From Pelobates cultripes (lineage: Eukaryota; Chordata; Amphibia; Anura; Pelobatidae), in the NCBI GenBank assembly GCA_933207985.1, contig OW240917.1, positions 119,476,754 through 119,540,753 on the forward strand: DNA of 64,000 nt, given 5' to 3'. Made by a program: the position numbers and the translations under genes. How positions within the stretch are numbered: position 1 is the stretch's first letter; each line of letters opens with the position of its first letter. Below, piece after piece: positions 11,724 through 24,967 of this stretch. A model generated the notes under the pieces. The model ran no database searches. It was not told the origin of the DNA and was given only the letters and a program-made list of their open reading frames with translations.

Positions 11724-12178
11724 TGTAAACATTATTATTATTATGATATTTATAGAGCGCCGTCAAATTCTGCAGCGCTTTACAATGGGTGGACGAACAG
11801 ACATGTAGTTGTAACCAGACAAGTTGGACACACAGGAACAGAGGGGTTGAGGGCCCTGCTCAATGAGCTTACATGCTAGAGGGAGTGGGGTAAAATGACA
11901 CAAAAAGGTAAGGGTTAGTATTAGACTAGTGACAGTTGCAGAAGAGGAGCTATTAACAGTTTAATTGATACGCTTTTATGAAGAAGTGGGTTTTTAACGA
12001 TTTTTCGAAGGAGTGGAGACTGGGTGAGCATCTAACGGAGGAGGGAAGCGAGTTCCACAGGAAATCTTGAAGGCGAGAGGTGGGAGTACGGACAGAAGAT
12101 AGACGTAAGTCTTCAGCAGATCGTAAGGGCCTAGACGGGGCATACTTGTGTATAAGGGAGGATAGATAGATTTTTTTT
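11724..12178 (+). repeat. L2/CR1-type retroelement fragment
   Basis: It begins with an ATT-rich run followed by 'tttatagagcgccgtcaaat' and 'ctgcagcgctttacaatggg', a sequence very common in frog genomes next to L2/CR1-type LINE ends. The following ~400 bp (transition, 'cttacatgctagagggagtg', 'ggagggaagcgagttccaca') is contiguous with it in known copies. There is no open reading frame. Confidence 0.7.
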
Positions 12179-13585
12179 TTTTATTATTATTTTATTCATA
12201 TGTAATGTTGTGCTATGCAGGACTCAACATTTCAGCTAATCAGCTAGCCATTGATGAGTGGAAATTAAGCCCTGATGATTTATGTTAAACCTAGGATATG
12301 TGCCATGGACTCTCTGAGTGTTTGTGGGGATCTTTAGTCGTTAGTGCTGTTCAAAATCAGCAGTTTTTTGGCCGTGCCTACAGGCATCTACACTGGCATT
12401 AAACAATAAACTGTTGGGCATCGGCAAATTAAAACTTTGTTATCATTGTAGAAATCTGCCTGTGAAACTCAAAATGAACAGCGTGCATGCCTTCCGGGCA
12501 AATTTTTAGATTTATAAGGGAGAGCGATGACAAATAATTTCCTCTGTGTTCCTCGTAACACGGCTAAGTTAATAACAAAAGGCTTCTGTAATTTTACTGT
12601 GATTAACTTTTAAACCAAAAGACACGTAAGAGGAGGTTTGCAATGGGGAGTTACCGTTAGCCCTGGATAGTAACATAGGATACAACATTTTCAGCCTGGC
12701 CCCATGCATTCATATAGGGTTTCAGAATAAAGCCCCATCTGTCCTCTAAATAAATAATAAATAATATGTATGGGTGTACTTAAAAAAAAGCATTAAATTA
12801 TGATGGAACAAACACACAGCAAATGGGCCAAAAAGAACTCAGTTATAAACAAAAGGAATTTTGAATAAGGTTCATTCATGAAGGAGATTAAACACAGGCA
12901 GCACAATGTGGTGGGGCAGCCCTGGAACAATAAAAAAAAAAAAGCAGTTTTAAAAATAAAATCTATATTTGTATAGTATATATTTAATAAATATATAAAA
13001 TAAAGATTTATTTATTTTTACTGCTCCCCTTTTTTTCACGCTATTGGTTTTTATTTTCACTTGAAATAGTTGGGAAAAATGTGTTTTATGGTTTATTATT
13101 AGATTATTTTACTCTACATTCTGTACATATTTTGCAGGACATTGATTGTCCTATTTGCTTGATTTTTGTTTTTTTCCAAATAGTTTTTCCTGAAAAGATT
13201 ACATGTTTGAAATTCGTGCTAACTGTAAAGCCACATGGAGGAATTTTAGACCACACAAAGAAACAAATTTCAGACAAATTGATTCGACTGGACTGAATTT
13301 TTTTCAAGGTGCATAAGTCTAATGAATACAACTTTCTAGCCTCGTTTCACAGTCTCCTATAAAATGTCCTATTTTACAATTACATACCTCTACTAGGACT
13401 GCCCTCTGGACATAGCTCACCAAGACAGAATGGAAATCTGATATGGAAGGATTGTATCAATAAAGGCACATAGACATCAGAGGCTGGCAGCCATGATCTC
13501 TTCTCTGGTCTATAGCCTTTCCAGTAGATCAGGTATTACATGGAAAATCGAAGTGTTGGTACTGGAAGAATTTACTCCCTATATA

Positions 13586-13639
<54 letters not shown>

Positions 13640-16251
13640 TTTATTTAAAATAAAGTATTTATATTTGTAAAGGTATATTTCCATTTTATGACATTTTTTT
13701 TTTTTATCATCATATTCGTGTCATCATCTCCTGGTGTATTCTGCATTTCCTAGGTGGGGATAATACCACCAACGCTCTTTATACCAGAGCAGATCATTGC
13801 TCTGCATATTGTAAGTAGGATACCGCTTCTTATCCTTTGCTTTGTGTATATACATACTATACCATAAGACCTTTCTATTGTGTTTTCTCATATATACTGG
13901 ATGGAAAGAACTATCAAACAAAGCTACAAATATCGTTAGATGTGGATTGTTTGTTTCTATTGTGAGTTCGCACACTATATTTCTACCTCAAATAGTTTAA
14001 ATAACTGTTACATATTGCACTATTGTTTGTCCATTTCTGTTTCCTTCAAGGTTACAGAAACCATCCTACCTCAGCGTATGTAGATTGAATCAACTGATGT
14101 AATTATATTTTTTTATGTTATATATTTCTGATATATCATATTGCTTTTGTGGCGTGGTCTATCACCTTGCTTGTTGTTATCTGTTTTGTCAGTGAGATTT
14201 TGGGAATTCTCACAGATTTACTGCTGCCCACACACCTACCTTGTTTGTAGTGAGCACTTACTCCTATCTATATCTGTTCAATAATAGATAGTATCTCGTA
14301 CTCCTCTAGTTTTTCAAAGGTTTATTCATAGTGAACCGATTACACGTCAGGGGCTTTAGTGACGAGGTGTGGAAAACATTAGATCAATTTTGGGCATTGG
14401 AGACTGTGTTGACGCTATTCAGTACCCTGAAGGAGCCAATGAAGGAGCCAATGGATCTACTGCAAACTTTAGAGAAGGTATCTTAAGCTGTATGTATACT
14501 GCATGTGTATAACCAGACTTTGTCACATACTTGTATATATATGAGCTGCCCCATGATATCAATCAGCCAATCATTTTTAAGCAGGATGGTGTGGTCCTGC
14601 AGTCAAGTGTTGGTCAAGTGCTGGGTGTTGATTAGCCCTCTTGGAAGCCACATTGGTCTGTTGGTGATAAGTGGACAAAGAATACTTGAATACCCATTTC
14701 CGCAAAGAATTTGGAGATAAATTAAAAGTTGTAATAATGAATAAGGGACTTTATTATGCATATTTATGACATGCTTGTACATAGTTTGTGTCATCTTTTC
14801 ACACACCAGCACACAAGAAACTCCTAGCAACGAGTTTAGCAAGAAATGATCTTTAAAAAACTCTAATGTAACATTCCCGTCTTAAATTAAACCTGTCAAC
14901 TAAATCCCATCCCCCACCATTGTCTTGAAAACATCATTTGTAAATAGAGCATCCCTGCTTTACGGGATACTTACTCAAGCAGAGGACTTCTCCTCCGTGA
15001 TGCCATCAAGCTGGATGCAATGCCACCATGCTGTCATCTGTACAGAGTGGCAACATCCTGTTGCTCTGTTCCCAAGCTCCTATCCAGTACTAGAAGTGCT
15101 ACCTATAGGAGCCCCCTCTCCCTAACAGTTACTTTGTCAGCACAGCCAACCAATTGATTACCAAGTGTTAGAGGGACCAATTTAAAAAGAACATTTCTCC
15201 CAGTCTATAAATCTGCAAGAAATTCTGCCAGCAAAATGTCTAAGTGCAATTTAATGTACTTTTAAAGTAGACAAACTTGTGAGTAGCAAGACAGGTACAC
15301 TTTAAAGTAATTATGATGTTAATATGCTTAACAAAATTCTTTTAGATCTTCCCTCATTTGTTGATGCCATTCTCACACGCAAAAAAAGAAGAAATTGAGC
15401 AATTTATCCTATGTTCTCCAGTTTTCTGACTCATTCCTGAACCTTTATTTCCACAGAGGTCTTAATCTTTTTTTGTTTGTTTTGTTTTAGTTTCTCTGTT
15501 ACTCAACTCCATTAGTAATCAGGTAAATGAAACAGACATAAAAAAAAAAAAAATAGTGAAGTTGGGTTGGTAGATAACACATAACTTGACAGTGATACAC
15601 AACAACTACTCAAACACTACACAAAAATCTTGTTTTTTTTACCAGGTCACATTTATTCTTTTTGTGGGGGGGAAAAGGAAAATGTTCTACAGGTAAATTA
15701 AGTGTCCCATGTATAGTGACTTTAACTTGTCAGGGTTTAAACACTAGTTAGTTGCCCATATTCAAGCTTTAATCCTGTATTATTATTGTACACTTTCACA
15801 GGGTGTTTATCCTGACTCACAGGAGTAATAACATTGACACACAAGGTATTAACTCTGTGAGATTCAAGTTGTTGATATGCTGCACTGTATGAATGCATGT
15901 GCATGCTTAGACACTGTGTCACATGAGAGTTTTTGTTACTATGGCAGTGTGGTCTTTTAAGTGATAGGGTTGCTCGGTGCTTGAGTCACTGACAGGTAAT
16001 AAACCTTTCAGGAATAGTACCTGTTGATGACTCAGTCTCTGCATGCCTATTGCACTACTGTACACAAAGCAAATCTGTTTTGCAATGGCCACAGGCATTC
16101 TGTTTAAATGTTGGTATGGTTTCTCCCCTCCAAGTCCAGACGTACTCGCAAATACTTAATGACATAATGTACTGAAACAACCTGCAATTCAAACCTACAG
16201 TAACCTTACAGAATTAATGTTTCACAGCTTTCTAGGAACATCTAATAAACA
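12179..16251. other. Non-genic flank, nothing recognised except simple repeats
   Basis: About 4 kb of AT-rich sequence with poly-T at 12170-12182, a CT/AT microsatellite at 13585-13637 and poly-A at 15540-15553. A short direct duplication ('aaggagccaatg' twice) sits at about 14430-14455. No convincing gene or family match. Confidence 0.4.
13585..13637. repeat. (CT)n(AT)n microsatellite
   Basis: (CT)n runs directly into (AT)n. Confidence 0.95.
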
Positions 16252-16647
16252 TTAAAGGACCACTATAGTGCCAGGAAAACATACTCTTTTTTCTGGCACT
16301 ATAGTGCCCTGAGGGTGCCCCCACTCTCAGGGTCCCCCTCCCGCCCGGCTCTGGAAGGGGGAAAGGGGGCAAAACTTACCTTTTTCCAGCGTTGGGCGGG
16401 GAGCTCTCATCCTCCTCCGTTCCTCCCCGTCGGCTGAATGCGCACACGCGGCAAGAGCTGCGCGCGCATTCAGCCGGTCGCATAGGAAAGCATTATCAAT
16501 CTTGGGGAAGGCTTAACCCATTCATAAACATAGCAGTTCCTCAGAAACTGCTATGTTTATAAAAGAATGGGTTAACCCTAGCTGGACCTGGCACCCAGAC
16601 CACCTCATTAAGCGGAAGTGGTCTGGGTGCCTAGAGTGGTCCTTTAA
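16252..16647. mobile_element. TTAA-flanked MITE, family B (copy 1)
   Basis: The element is bounded by TTAA at 16252-16255 and 16644-16647, with terminal inverted repeats 'aggaccactatagtgccagg' and a right end reading '..cctagagtggtcct'. An inner inverted pair (the 'ctgctatgttta' segment and 'tcagccg') makes the whole unit fold back. TTAA ends suggest mobilisation by a piggyBac-type transposase, which is an inference. Other copies are at 18783 and 29025. Confidence 0.85.
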
Positions 16648-16954
16648 GTTTATGCACGTATGTATTTTTATATTTATCACAAATTTAAAGTTACTAAGCT
16701 TTGCAGGCCATTAATGAGAAAATAACCCTTTATGTCATGAGATTTTATTTTACAATGTATTAAGAATTGAATGCAATATTGTTTACGGTATACTTAAATT
16801 TTCACCTACATTGCTGTAAAACTACTAAATAGGTTCAACCATTCAAAGACATTCAGAATCCACATAGGTAAATTAATGAAGTCCACACAAATGCAATGGA
16901 ACTGTTAAACGGTCATGAAATTAATACATCTGTTTCTGAAAGATCCAGTGTTCA

Positions 16955-17034
16955 TTAACCCCTTAAGGACACATAACATGTGTGACATGTCACAATTCCC
17001 TTTTATTCCAGAAGTTTGGTCCTTAAGGGGTTAA
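16955..17034. mobile_element. 80-bp MITE, family A (copy 1)
   Basis: Exactly 80 bp from TTAA to TTAA with 16-bp terminal inverted repeats 'ttaaccccttaaggac' and 'gtccttaaggggttaa'. The interior is shared with the copies at 18707 and 49774, all in the same orientation. This copy differs from the other two by a few substitutions. It lies at the 5' edge of a Tc1 relic. Confidence 0.92.
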
Positions 17035-17870
17035 AGAGCATGTCTGAAGAATCAGTATCATGAAGACCAGGCCCACAATAAAGTTTTGGGGGAGCACTAA
17101 TCAAGTAAAAAATATCCCAAATTGTGAACATACTCCAGAGAACTATTAAAAAATGGAAATATGATGGAACCATAACTTTACCTAGAGATAGCTGTGCACC
17201 AATACTAAGTGACCGGGTTGGGAAGGCATTAGCCAAAAAAGAAGCCAAGAAGTCAATGTAGGACCTGGAGTGATCTACGCTAAGATGTGAGAAACCATCC
17301 ATCAGCTATAACCAGGATGCTCCACAAAGTTTCAGGTTTATTATAATGCATATTGGAGACATAACAAACATGGAAAAGGGTTCTCTGGTTTGATGAGACC
17401 AAAAACTAAACTATTTAGCCTTAGGGCAAAATGCTGCATGTGGATCATAGCCATTGTCATGAGATGCATGACTTATTTTGGTGACCATAGTCACCATAGT
17501 GTTTATGTCATCATATTATGGATGCCGTTCATTGACTTACGCTTGGTAATTGACCAGAACAGAGGGCAAGATGGCTGTAGCCAAATGTTTCAGTCTACAA
17601 AGTTCAACCTCCAGTGGGATCAAGACCCTAAACGCCAGCAACACTGGAGTTGGTTGAACATCTGATCTAAGGTAAGATCTTAATATGATTGAGACTCTAT
17701 GGAAAGACTTGCATGCTGAAAATGCTAAGGAGAATGGTCAAAAAATGCAGGATTTAGATCTCCAAACCTGGCAGACACTTAGCACATAAGATTCACAACT
17801 GTAATTACAGTCAAATGTGGTTCTACCAAGTTATTGACTTAGGTGGATGAATACTTATGCGACCAATTAA
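17035..17870 (+). pseudogene. Tc1-like transposon relic with decayed transposase
   Basis: The + strand keeps recognisable Tc1 transposase blocks: TIKKWKYDGTITLPRD then LSDRVGKALAKKEAK (end of the DNA-binding domain and linker) near 17145-17255, GFSGLMRPKTKLFSL near 17380-17415 (the segment that normally holds the first catalytic Asp in W-S-D-E-T), and a block near 17670-17720 corresponding to the region of the catalytic Glu. Multiple stops and frameshifts are present. The ending 'gtggatgaatacttatgcga' is typical of a Tc1 3' end. It is a third lineage, distinct from those at 5996 and 8229. Confidence 0.8.
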
Positions 17871-18706
17871 TGACTGTTGTTTGTTTGTTTGCTTGTTTGT
17901 TATTGCTTGATTGACTGTCGTACCACAATCAAAATATTTTGCACTTGCAAAGTATTAAGTATGTTATGTAAAACAAATTACAAAATAAAAAAACATTTGT
18001 TTTCTTATTCTACGCTGCAGCACTACAAAATGTGGGGTGGAATAAATAACTGTCCAAAATATTATATACTAAAAATGTAACCGACTAACATGAACAAACA
18101 TCAATCTGATTTCTAAGCAAGATACACATTTTATTAGATATGGCAAAGTACATCATTATACGCACTTCACACTGTACAATGCCAATACTGGCCATTTCTG
18201 TCCATGTGAGAGCACATACATTTGTAGCCCTGTTTTTAGCCTTGTAGGGTTTCCATCTACAGTGTGCTATGTTCCCAACCCAGACCTGCCCTACCAATCC
18301 AGATTTCATGCCTCCTTGCACAGAAGTATGCATATGCTCACACTGACCTGATGACTGCTTTTCATGAAACAAGTACTAATTACTATAGTAGCTGTAAATA
18401 TTCCACTTAACCTTTGCAGCACAGCCATGTTTTTCAGATAATTCCAGCGTAACAAGCATAAACAATATGAAAACTAGGACTTACTGAGAGGTCTGAAGAT
18501 TTGAAGTTAGTTTTCCTAATTTTTTATCTTGCATGTTTTAATGCATTATCTCCAAATGCATTAAAAAGAGAAGTCATCTTCAGTGTGAAGTATCACCTTG
18601 AAAAGGACAAGTTACACCACGCTATACTATTGTATTCCGCAGCAGGTGATAACGACTGCTTGGGGAATTAATAGATAGGCATTTTCAAGGGTCAATTGGA
18701 TTTTGT
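17871..18706. other. Non-genic stretch, nothing recognised
   Basis: No gene or clear repeat is seen. Confidence 0.4.
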
Positions 18707-18786
18707 TTAACCCCTTAAGGACACATGACATGTGTGACATGTCATGATTCCCTTTTATTCCAGAAGTTTGGTCCTTAAAGGGTTAA
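18707..18786. mobile_element. 80-bp MITE, family A (copy 2)
   Basis: Same 80-bp unit as at 16955 and 49774. It differs from the 49774 copy at a single position (an A for G in the right terminal repeat). Its right-hand TTAA (18783-18786) is also the left TTAA of the adjoining family B element. Confidence 0.92.
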
Positions 18787-19287
18787 AGGACCACTATAGT
18801 ACCAGGAAAACAAACTCGATATACTCAATATAGTGCCAGGAAAACAAACTTGTTTTCCTGGCACTATAGTGCCCTGAGTGTGCCCCCACCCTCAGGGTCC
18901 CACTCCCGCCAGGCTGAAGGGGGAGGAAGGGGTTAATCCCTTATCTTTTTTCCAGCGCTGGGCTCCCTCGGCGCTGGGACTCTCCTCCCTCTTCTGATGT
19001 CATCGGCTGAATGTGCATGCGCGGCAAGAGCCGCGCGCGCATTCAGCCAGTCTAATAGGAAAGCATTCTCAATACTTTCCTATGGACGCTGGCGCGAGAG
19101 AGCGCGGAAGCGCCTTTAGCGGCTGTCAATGAGACAGCCACTAGAGGCTGGATTAACCCATAGGTAAACATAGCAGTTTCTCTGAAACTGCTATGTTTAC
19201 AGTAGAAAGGGTTAATCCTAAATGGACCAGGCACCCAGATCACTTCATTAAGCTGAAGTGGTCTGGGTGCCTATAGTGGTCCTATAA
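18783..19287. mobile_element. TTAA-flanked MITE, family B (copy 2)
   Basis: Left end TTAA followed by 'aggaccactatagtaccagg'. The right end '..cctatagtggtcctataa' shows one change in the terminal TTAA. An internal partial duplication of the left terminal segment (18822-18870) makes it about 100 bp longer than copies 1 and 3. The inner 'aaacatagcagtttctctga' hairpin is kept. Confidence 0.85.
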
Positions 19288-20687
19288 GATCCGTGGCTGA
19301 ATCACATCTATACATTTTACATTAATTTTTTATTGTCTTTTATATTTTGTATACTATATTTCTATGTATCATTTATTTATCAATTATTTATAGGTAGACA
19401 GGTAACAATAAACTCAATGTACAGAATTGTGTAGACAAGGACAAGAATAAATGTACAAAGACAGGCACTATAAAAATATAATCTTACAAGACGTGAGCGA
19501 CAGTCTCTTTTTACATTATATATTGGAATTGAAAGCAGAATGGGAGGAGTAAAAATGTGTGTGGGGAGGGGTGATGAAACCTCTCATATTGGGACAATTA
19601 GGCTTGTTGGTTACTAATGAAGACAAATAAAGGCAAGCTCCAGTAAAGAGCAAAAATACTAAAATATGTATAGGTCCTCAATACCTCAGAGCTAAGAGGC
19701 TCTCTCACCTACATCTTATGTTTGGTAGTTGAGAGTTTTTTTGTTTTTTTTTTAAATGACAAAGGACCCTAGACCCTATAGCACTTCTCTGATTGATGGG
19801 AAAAAAGATGATTGATGGTAAGGGGATCACCATTAAATGTTCATTTTATTCATAGATCAAGTGACAAGTGGCCAATAGAGGGTTAAAAGGAGGGTCAATA
19901 AGAATAGTTTTTTATATATTCTATATTGAATAAATATAGAATATATAAATATAGATCTGCGGATGGTGGCAAAATGCACCTATTAGTGTACTGCAGAATA
20001 TATACAGAATATTTATATTATGGATAAATTTCACAGGACCTGATTGCCCCATTTTCACGCCCTTTTAATTTGTCCAAATCGTTTTATACATGGAGCCATA
20101 ACCACTACCACACTTAAATTAACTACATATATATATATAGTTATGGCTTTAGAGTGGCTGTCTAACCCATTTACTCCAAGAAAAATAATGTTCCAATTCT
20201 ATCCCTACTAAAATGTCATACTGTTATATTCTGTCCACTGACATACGCATCATTTAAAAAAAACTTGCCACAATTAAAAAAAAATAGACCCCCCCAAAAA
20301 AGGAAGCAAACAGCCAATATTTTTCTCTAAAATGGCAAGTCACAAATGTGCAATTTGCAAAATTAGCTCAACTCATCATTTCCTGAAGAGGCCTACAATT
20401 TAAGGAATTTTAAGGAAACATAATAATAATATAGTCAAAAAAGTTTTTAAATAAAACTAAAATTCCCAGGACTTACCAGCTAGTGTAATACATGGATGGT
20501 GCATGTTTTCTGTTCCTTTCAAATTTGTTTGCAATTAACAAGAAGAATCGCTTTTAAAACTCCACACTCAAAATAAAGAACACAAAGAAATCTATTTTTT
20601 TGTTTTATGTAATGATTTATTGTCAGGTATATAAATACATACTATTTATTTACATGTTCATATATGTGAGTGAAGTATATACATATC
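19288..20687. other. Non-genic stretch, nothing recognised
   Basis: AT-rich. A short piece at 20090-20170 with 'agccataaccactaccacac' and a TA run is probably a fragment of the dispersed element mentioned for 81-3660. No gene is seen. Confidence 0.4.
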
Positions 20688-20850
20688 ACAATTACAATTA
20701 TTTACATAGCGCTAACGTATTCTGCAGTGCTGTACAGTAGGGAAACAAAACAAACATTACATTCTAGCAAAACATGATTGACATACTGGAGCAGTAGGTG
20801 AAGAGAGCACATTTGCAAGTATATACACTGAACAGAGACTGGCCATATAC
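20688..20850 (+). repeat. L2/CR1-type retroelement fragment
   Basis: Contains 'atagcgctaacgtattctgc' and 'agtgctgtacagtagggaaa', a diverged version of the motif at 11750-11790. Short relic without coding capacity. Confidence 0.65.
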
Positions 20851-23800
20851 TGATGAATGACGTGCAAAACTGAGGCCAAAATAATGGATTTGGAGAAAAA
20901 AAAATATATAGTTGTTTTTTTCCCCACATCTTTTAACTTGGCTATTTTAGCCCTACATTCTACCCACAAGAATGAATAATAATTCATCATAAACTCTGAG
21001 AAAATCTATACATTCTACCCACAATAATTCATCATAAAATCTAGACTAAGATAGTTAATATTAAAGCACTTTTCTTTTTTTCTGTAAAATGGTATCATAA
21101 TAATTTAATCAATTGCTTCAATTAATGAATTCCCACTTTACTAAATTATAATGTGCATTTTCTAATCTTTTACAACATACAAAGTAAAGAGACTGGAATT
21201 TCTAGCACTCTAACCAAGCCACCCTAAATGATGGTTAACTACAAGTCCATAATGCTTAGCCAGACAAGAATTAGTGTCCAATCTTCTGTGATTCCCAAAC
21301 CCAATAATGGTGGTTACATATTAATGATCATATTTGTTTCTGGTGTAAACAAACACATCATTTCAAATATTATTATTTGGGTTTTTTGCATTACTTTATT
21401 TTCTCCAATTATTAATACATCACATTAAAAAAATTTAAAATGATTTCTTACTATATATCACAAACAATTTCATTATAGCTTCCTGTGTGCAAATTCAGAC
21501 TAATCTTGTGAATTTCAGTTAGCAAGTGTCACCCACAGACTCAATTCTTGTATCTCTGGCTCAAGTGCAGATGTTATTTAAAAGGAAACTGTTTTTTTGT
21601 TTGTTTTTTGTTTTTTTAAAGTATTTTGATGTCTGTTTAACTCCAGCCTTTTCCTTTCCTGCTCTCATAATAATCGGCATCCTTTCCTATTCTTCTTATC
21701 ACCCTAATCTATTCTGACCCCCCACCCCAAATATTGCATTGAAGGAACATGCAGGTTTGTGTTGTCTACACGTAAAGCTGGCTTCATTTTGAGGTTTCCT
21801 GAATTTATCCTGCTCTGTCATAAATCATTGTTCCCCCTTCTTTTTGTGTTATAAGAAGGAGGGGAAAAAAAACTAACACCCAAACAGGACTGGGATAATC
21901 TCCAGCCACATAAAAGGGGTTAGAGACAGGGGACTGCAAAATAAGCCCTCCTTATGTAATTAAACACAGAATTTGCAAACCTTAGAGAATGCATTGCTCA
22001 GACACTAATCATAACTGCAATAGATTCACTTCCCCTGTATAACATAAAATAATTAACTCTTTAAACCTATTTATTTTCTTTAATGATTTAACTCTTAAAT
22101 ATTCATGTACTTTGATACACCGCTCTATATCACAATAAATAAATAAATATAATAAGTACCGTATATTGAAAAAAAAAAAAATAACAGATAACAGCTAATC
22201 TCATTTTTTTTCTCTGTAACCTGTAGTGCATATGAAGTATATTAGGTAATAAAAAAAATGCATATTTAAATGTTATTTAATCAATAATTAGTCCTTGTTA
22301 TAAAACATGAATTACTCCTTTGTACTGCGCCGCTGTATATGTTGGCGCCGTAAAATAATAATAATTATAATAATACATAATAATAATAATACATAATAGT
22401 GGCAATAAGACAAAAGAGAAATGGAAAAAAAATCATTTGCTTATCAATTTTGTTTTAAATTACGTTCCTAGTTCAGATGATCGAAACGGACTTGATATAT
22501 ATTAATGGGATTGGTAATAATGTGATACAAAATTGTGTTGAAATAGGGGGTTTATATGTTAGCCTCGTGTCTAAAAATTCTATATACAAATATTATACAC
22601 ACACGCTGGCTGTACATCTTCTGTAGAAGTGGTCAGTATTCCAGAATGGCAATGTATCTATTTCTTGTCCTGTTGTTTTAGTAGCTTATTCCAACTGTCA
22701 CCTTGTATCCAGGCAAGACTGACAAAACAATCAGTGCACTATCCTCGCTAATTATCTATGCATTTATTGCCCTATCTCACAGCTTGCAATGAAGTCTGGG
22801 GCAGGGAAAAGGTACTCTAAAATTATTATGTAAATCCCAGCAATTAACATGAGGAAGAAACTGGGATTTGCATTGGCAATAGGTGCGATTCTCTAGTATT
22901 GTGTCTCGCTCATTTACAAGTCCCTGGCTGCCCCCTCTTCCAGATATCACACAAAATTCAAAAAGAGAAAATAAAATACTTTTTTTTTTTTTTTTTTGTG
23001 AATGGGACAGATCACATCATGAAACAATAAAGGCTTGCCCTGCCTGCACACTATACTATTTCCATGTATAGTACTTCTACTTCATAACAGACAGCAAGTC
23101 ACCCTGTTCAGAAATGAATTAGAAATGCCAAGTTTAAATACAGCTGTACCAAATTAGCCAAAATATTTCTATGTACACCAAAGTGTCTTACCTAAAGAAT
23201 GTTAGAAATAGTGCAATGTTCGTGTTTATTTATTTCTAAATTAATAAAGAGTGTATTCTATGTAACATAGACTATACATAATGTAGTCTATATAGAAGGA
23301 AGTTGGTGTAAGAGATGTCCCATGCGTTTGGGCAGTTTGCTGTGTGTTGGTAAAGTGGCGCAGTTGGTCCCTGTAAAGAGGGTGCTAAGAATGAATGGGC
23401 TCACCTCATCATCCCAGATGCCCTTCTCATAATGGGAGCTGATACTGTAGATTAGCAACATGCGTCTCTGTGTCCTCGCTTTTAATAATAAATCCCCGGT
23501 CGTAAGGAAGGGCTATATCCCTCATCGTTCAAATGGGATCTGTTTGATCTCAGCTAATACTCACCCACATTAAAAAAAAACACTTCTGTGAATGATGCCT
23601 CTGGGTAGTGGGCTATTATTATCATATGACAAATGGCACACAGTGCATAGGGAGCTTATTCATGGGTGTATATTTTCAATTATATATATATAGATATAGA
23701 TATACACACACACACTCACACTCCATACACTTGTTTGAAGAATGTATTTATACATGTGTATTACTGCTGAGAACATAGATGAAAGTTTACTGTAAATGTC

Positions 23801-24159
23801 ATTATTTTCTGTTATATATGTGCATATTTTTAGGTTATTGCCAGTACCATTATTAAATATAACATATTGTACATACTTCTGTTATTTAATGTACTGTTCT
23901 ACAATCTATATAAAATGTCGATTCCCCAAAATGTATACACTTTGTATGTTTCAATCGTGTGGCTATAACGTTATTATTATTTACTATTATTCTATGGATA
24001 GTGACTGATCCAGAACGCAGTGTCACTCCCTGCTTGTTTAAATTTCCTATTCCCTTGCTTGAAGTTTGCCAGCCCCCCTTCCCCATGCCCCCAGAAAGCT
24101 CCCTGCCTGCAAGATGTGTACACCTGCCCTACTTATTAGATCTGTCTTCTGTGTTTTTG
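20851..24159. promoter_or_regulatory. Repeat-poor upstream region of LEF1 (candidate cis-regulatory DNA)
   Basis: Compared with the rest of the window this 3.3 kb has few mobile elements, the main one being an LINE-like tail at about 22318-22390 ('atatgttggcgccgtaaaat'). There is poly-T at 22980-22997 and a short TA/CA run near 23680-23715. Candidate TCF/LEF motifs (CTTTGWW) lie at 22110-22116 and 23940-23946, a density no higher than chance. Regulatory function is inferred from position and scarcity of repeats only. Confidence 0.35.
22620..22960. promoter_or_regulatory. Candidate conserved non-coding element, about 2.4 kb upstream of LEF1 coding start
   Basis: Unique, moderately AT-rich sequence without simple repeats, containing homeodomain-type TAAT/ATTA cores and 'ttattatgtaaatcccagca'. 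This texture resembles vertebrate conserved enhancers. No alignment could be made, so this is a guess from composition. Confidence 0.25.
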
Positions 24160-24858
24160 TTAATTGCTGTTATTAGGATTATTTCATTTCGATGTGCTTG
24201 CCTCCCCTTTTAGTTGATTTTCCTTTCCTCCCTTCCCCTCTCATCGTGTCCCCTCCTGCCCCTTCATTTGCAGAGCTGGTGTGTGTGTGAGTGTGTGTAT
24301 ATGTATGTGTGTGTCTGTTTCCCTCCTCTATCAGCAAGCTGTCAATCACAGCGGCGGCAAGTCTTTCATCTCTTTCCACCGCCTCCACCCCTCCAGCAGA
24401 CTGAAAGAGAGGGGGGGAGGAGGGAGGCACGCAGAGGAGGGGGATGTTAAAGTTACATTACACAAACACACTCTGCTTGCCCCTTCACATTTCCCTGGGA
24501 TAACAGGCTGCATGTCCACAGCTAATACAGGAGTCAGTCACAGGATCCCTGGAGAGAGAGGACTATAGGATCAAGGTGAATGGACTAATTCCCCATTTTT
24601 GGTGGTCTGTGTAACTGGATAGACTGGTGTCACACCTGAGCCTTAGAGGAGGAGCATTTCCATACCCCTTGCCCCCAATCTGCCCCGTGTAACTTTGCAC
24701 TGCCCACTGGAAGATCACGCGTGGAATACCAGGACCCTTTGTAACAGGACTGGAGAAAGAACACATTGACACATCACATCGCATGTGGCGAATTCTTTTC
24801 TTTCCCAGATCAGACATCACGGTGGTTACTCACCTCTGAGTCACAGGCTGGGACAAAA

Positions 24859-24873
24859 ATGACTTTCTGTTAA
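24859..24873 (+). other. Upstream ORF (4 codons plus stop) in the presumed LEF1 leader
   Basis: ATG ACT TTC TGT TAA, a minimal uORF. It matters only if transcription starts upstream of it. It could lower scanning-dependent initiation at the LEF1 ATG. Confidence 0.35.
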
Positions 24874-24967
24874 GTCACAATCACAACAAAACTTTTATTT
24901 TTTTTTAATTTGCCTGTACTTTTCTGTGCTGTGTTTCACGTGCAGGTCTCTTTTTCTTTCCCACTTT

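Noticed and set aside
22470..22500. Possible extra hammerhead core ('agatgatcgaaacgg')
   Set aside because: There is no room for stem II between the boxes, and no inverted arms or target duplication are seen around it.
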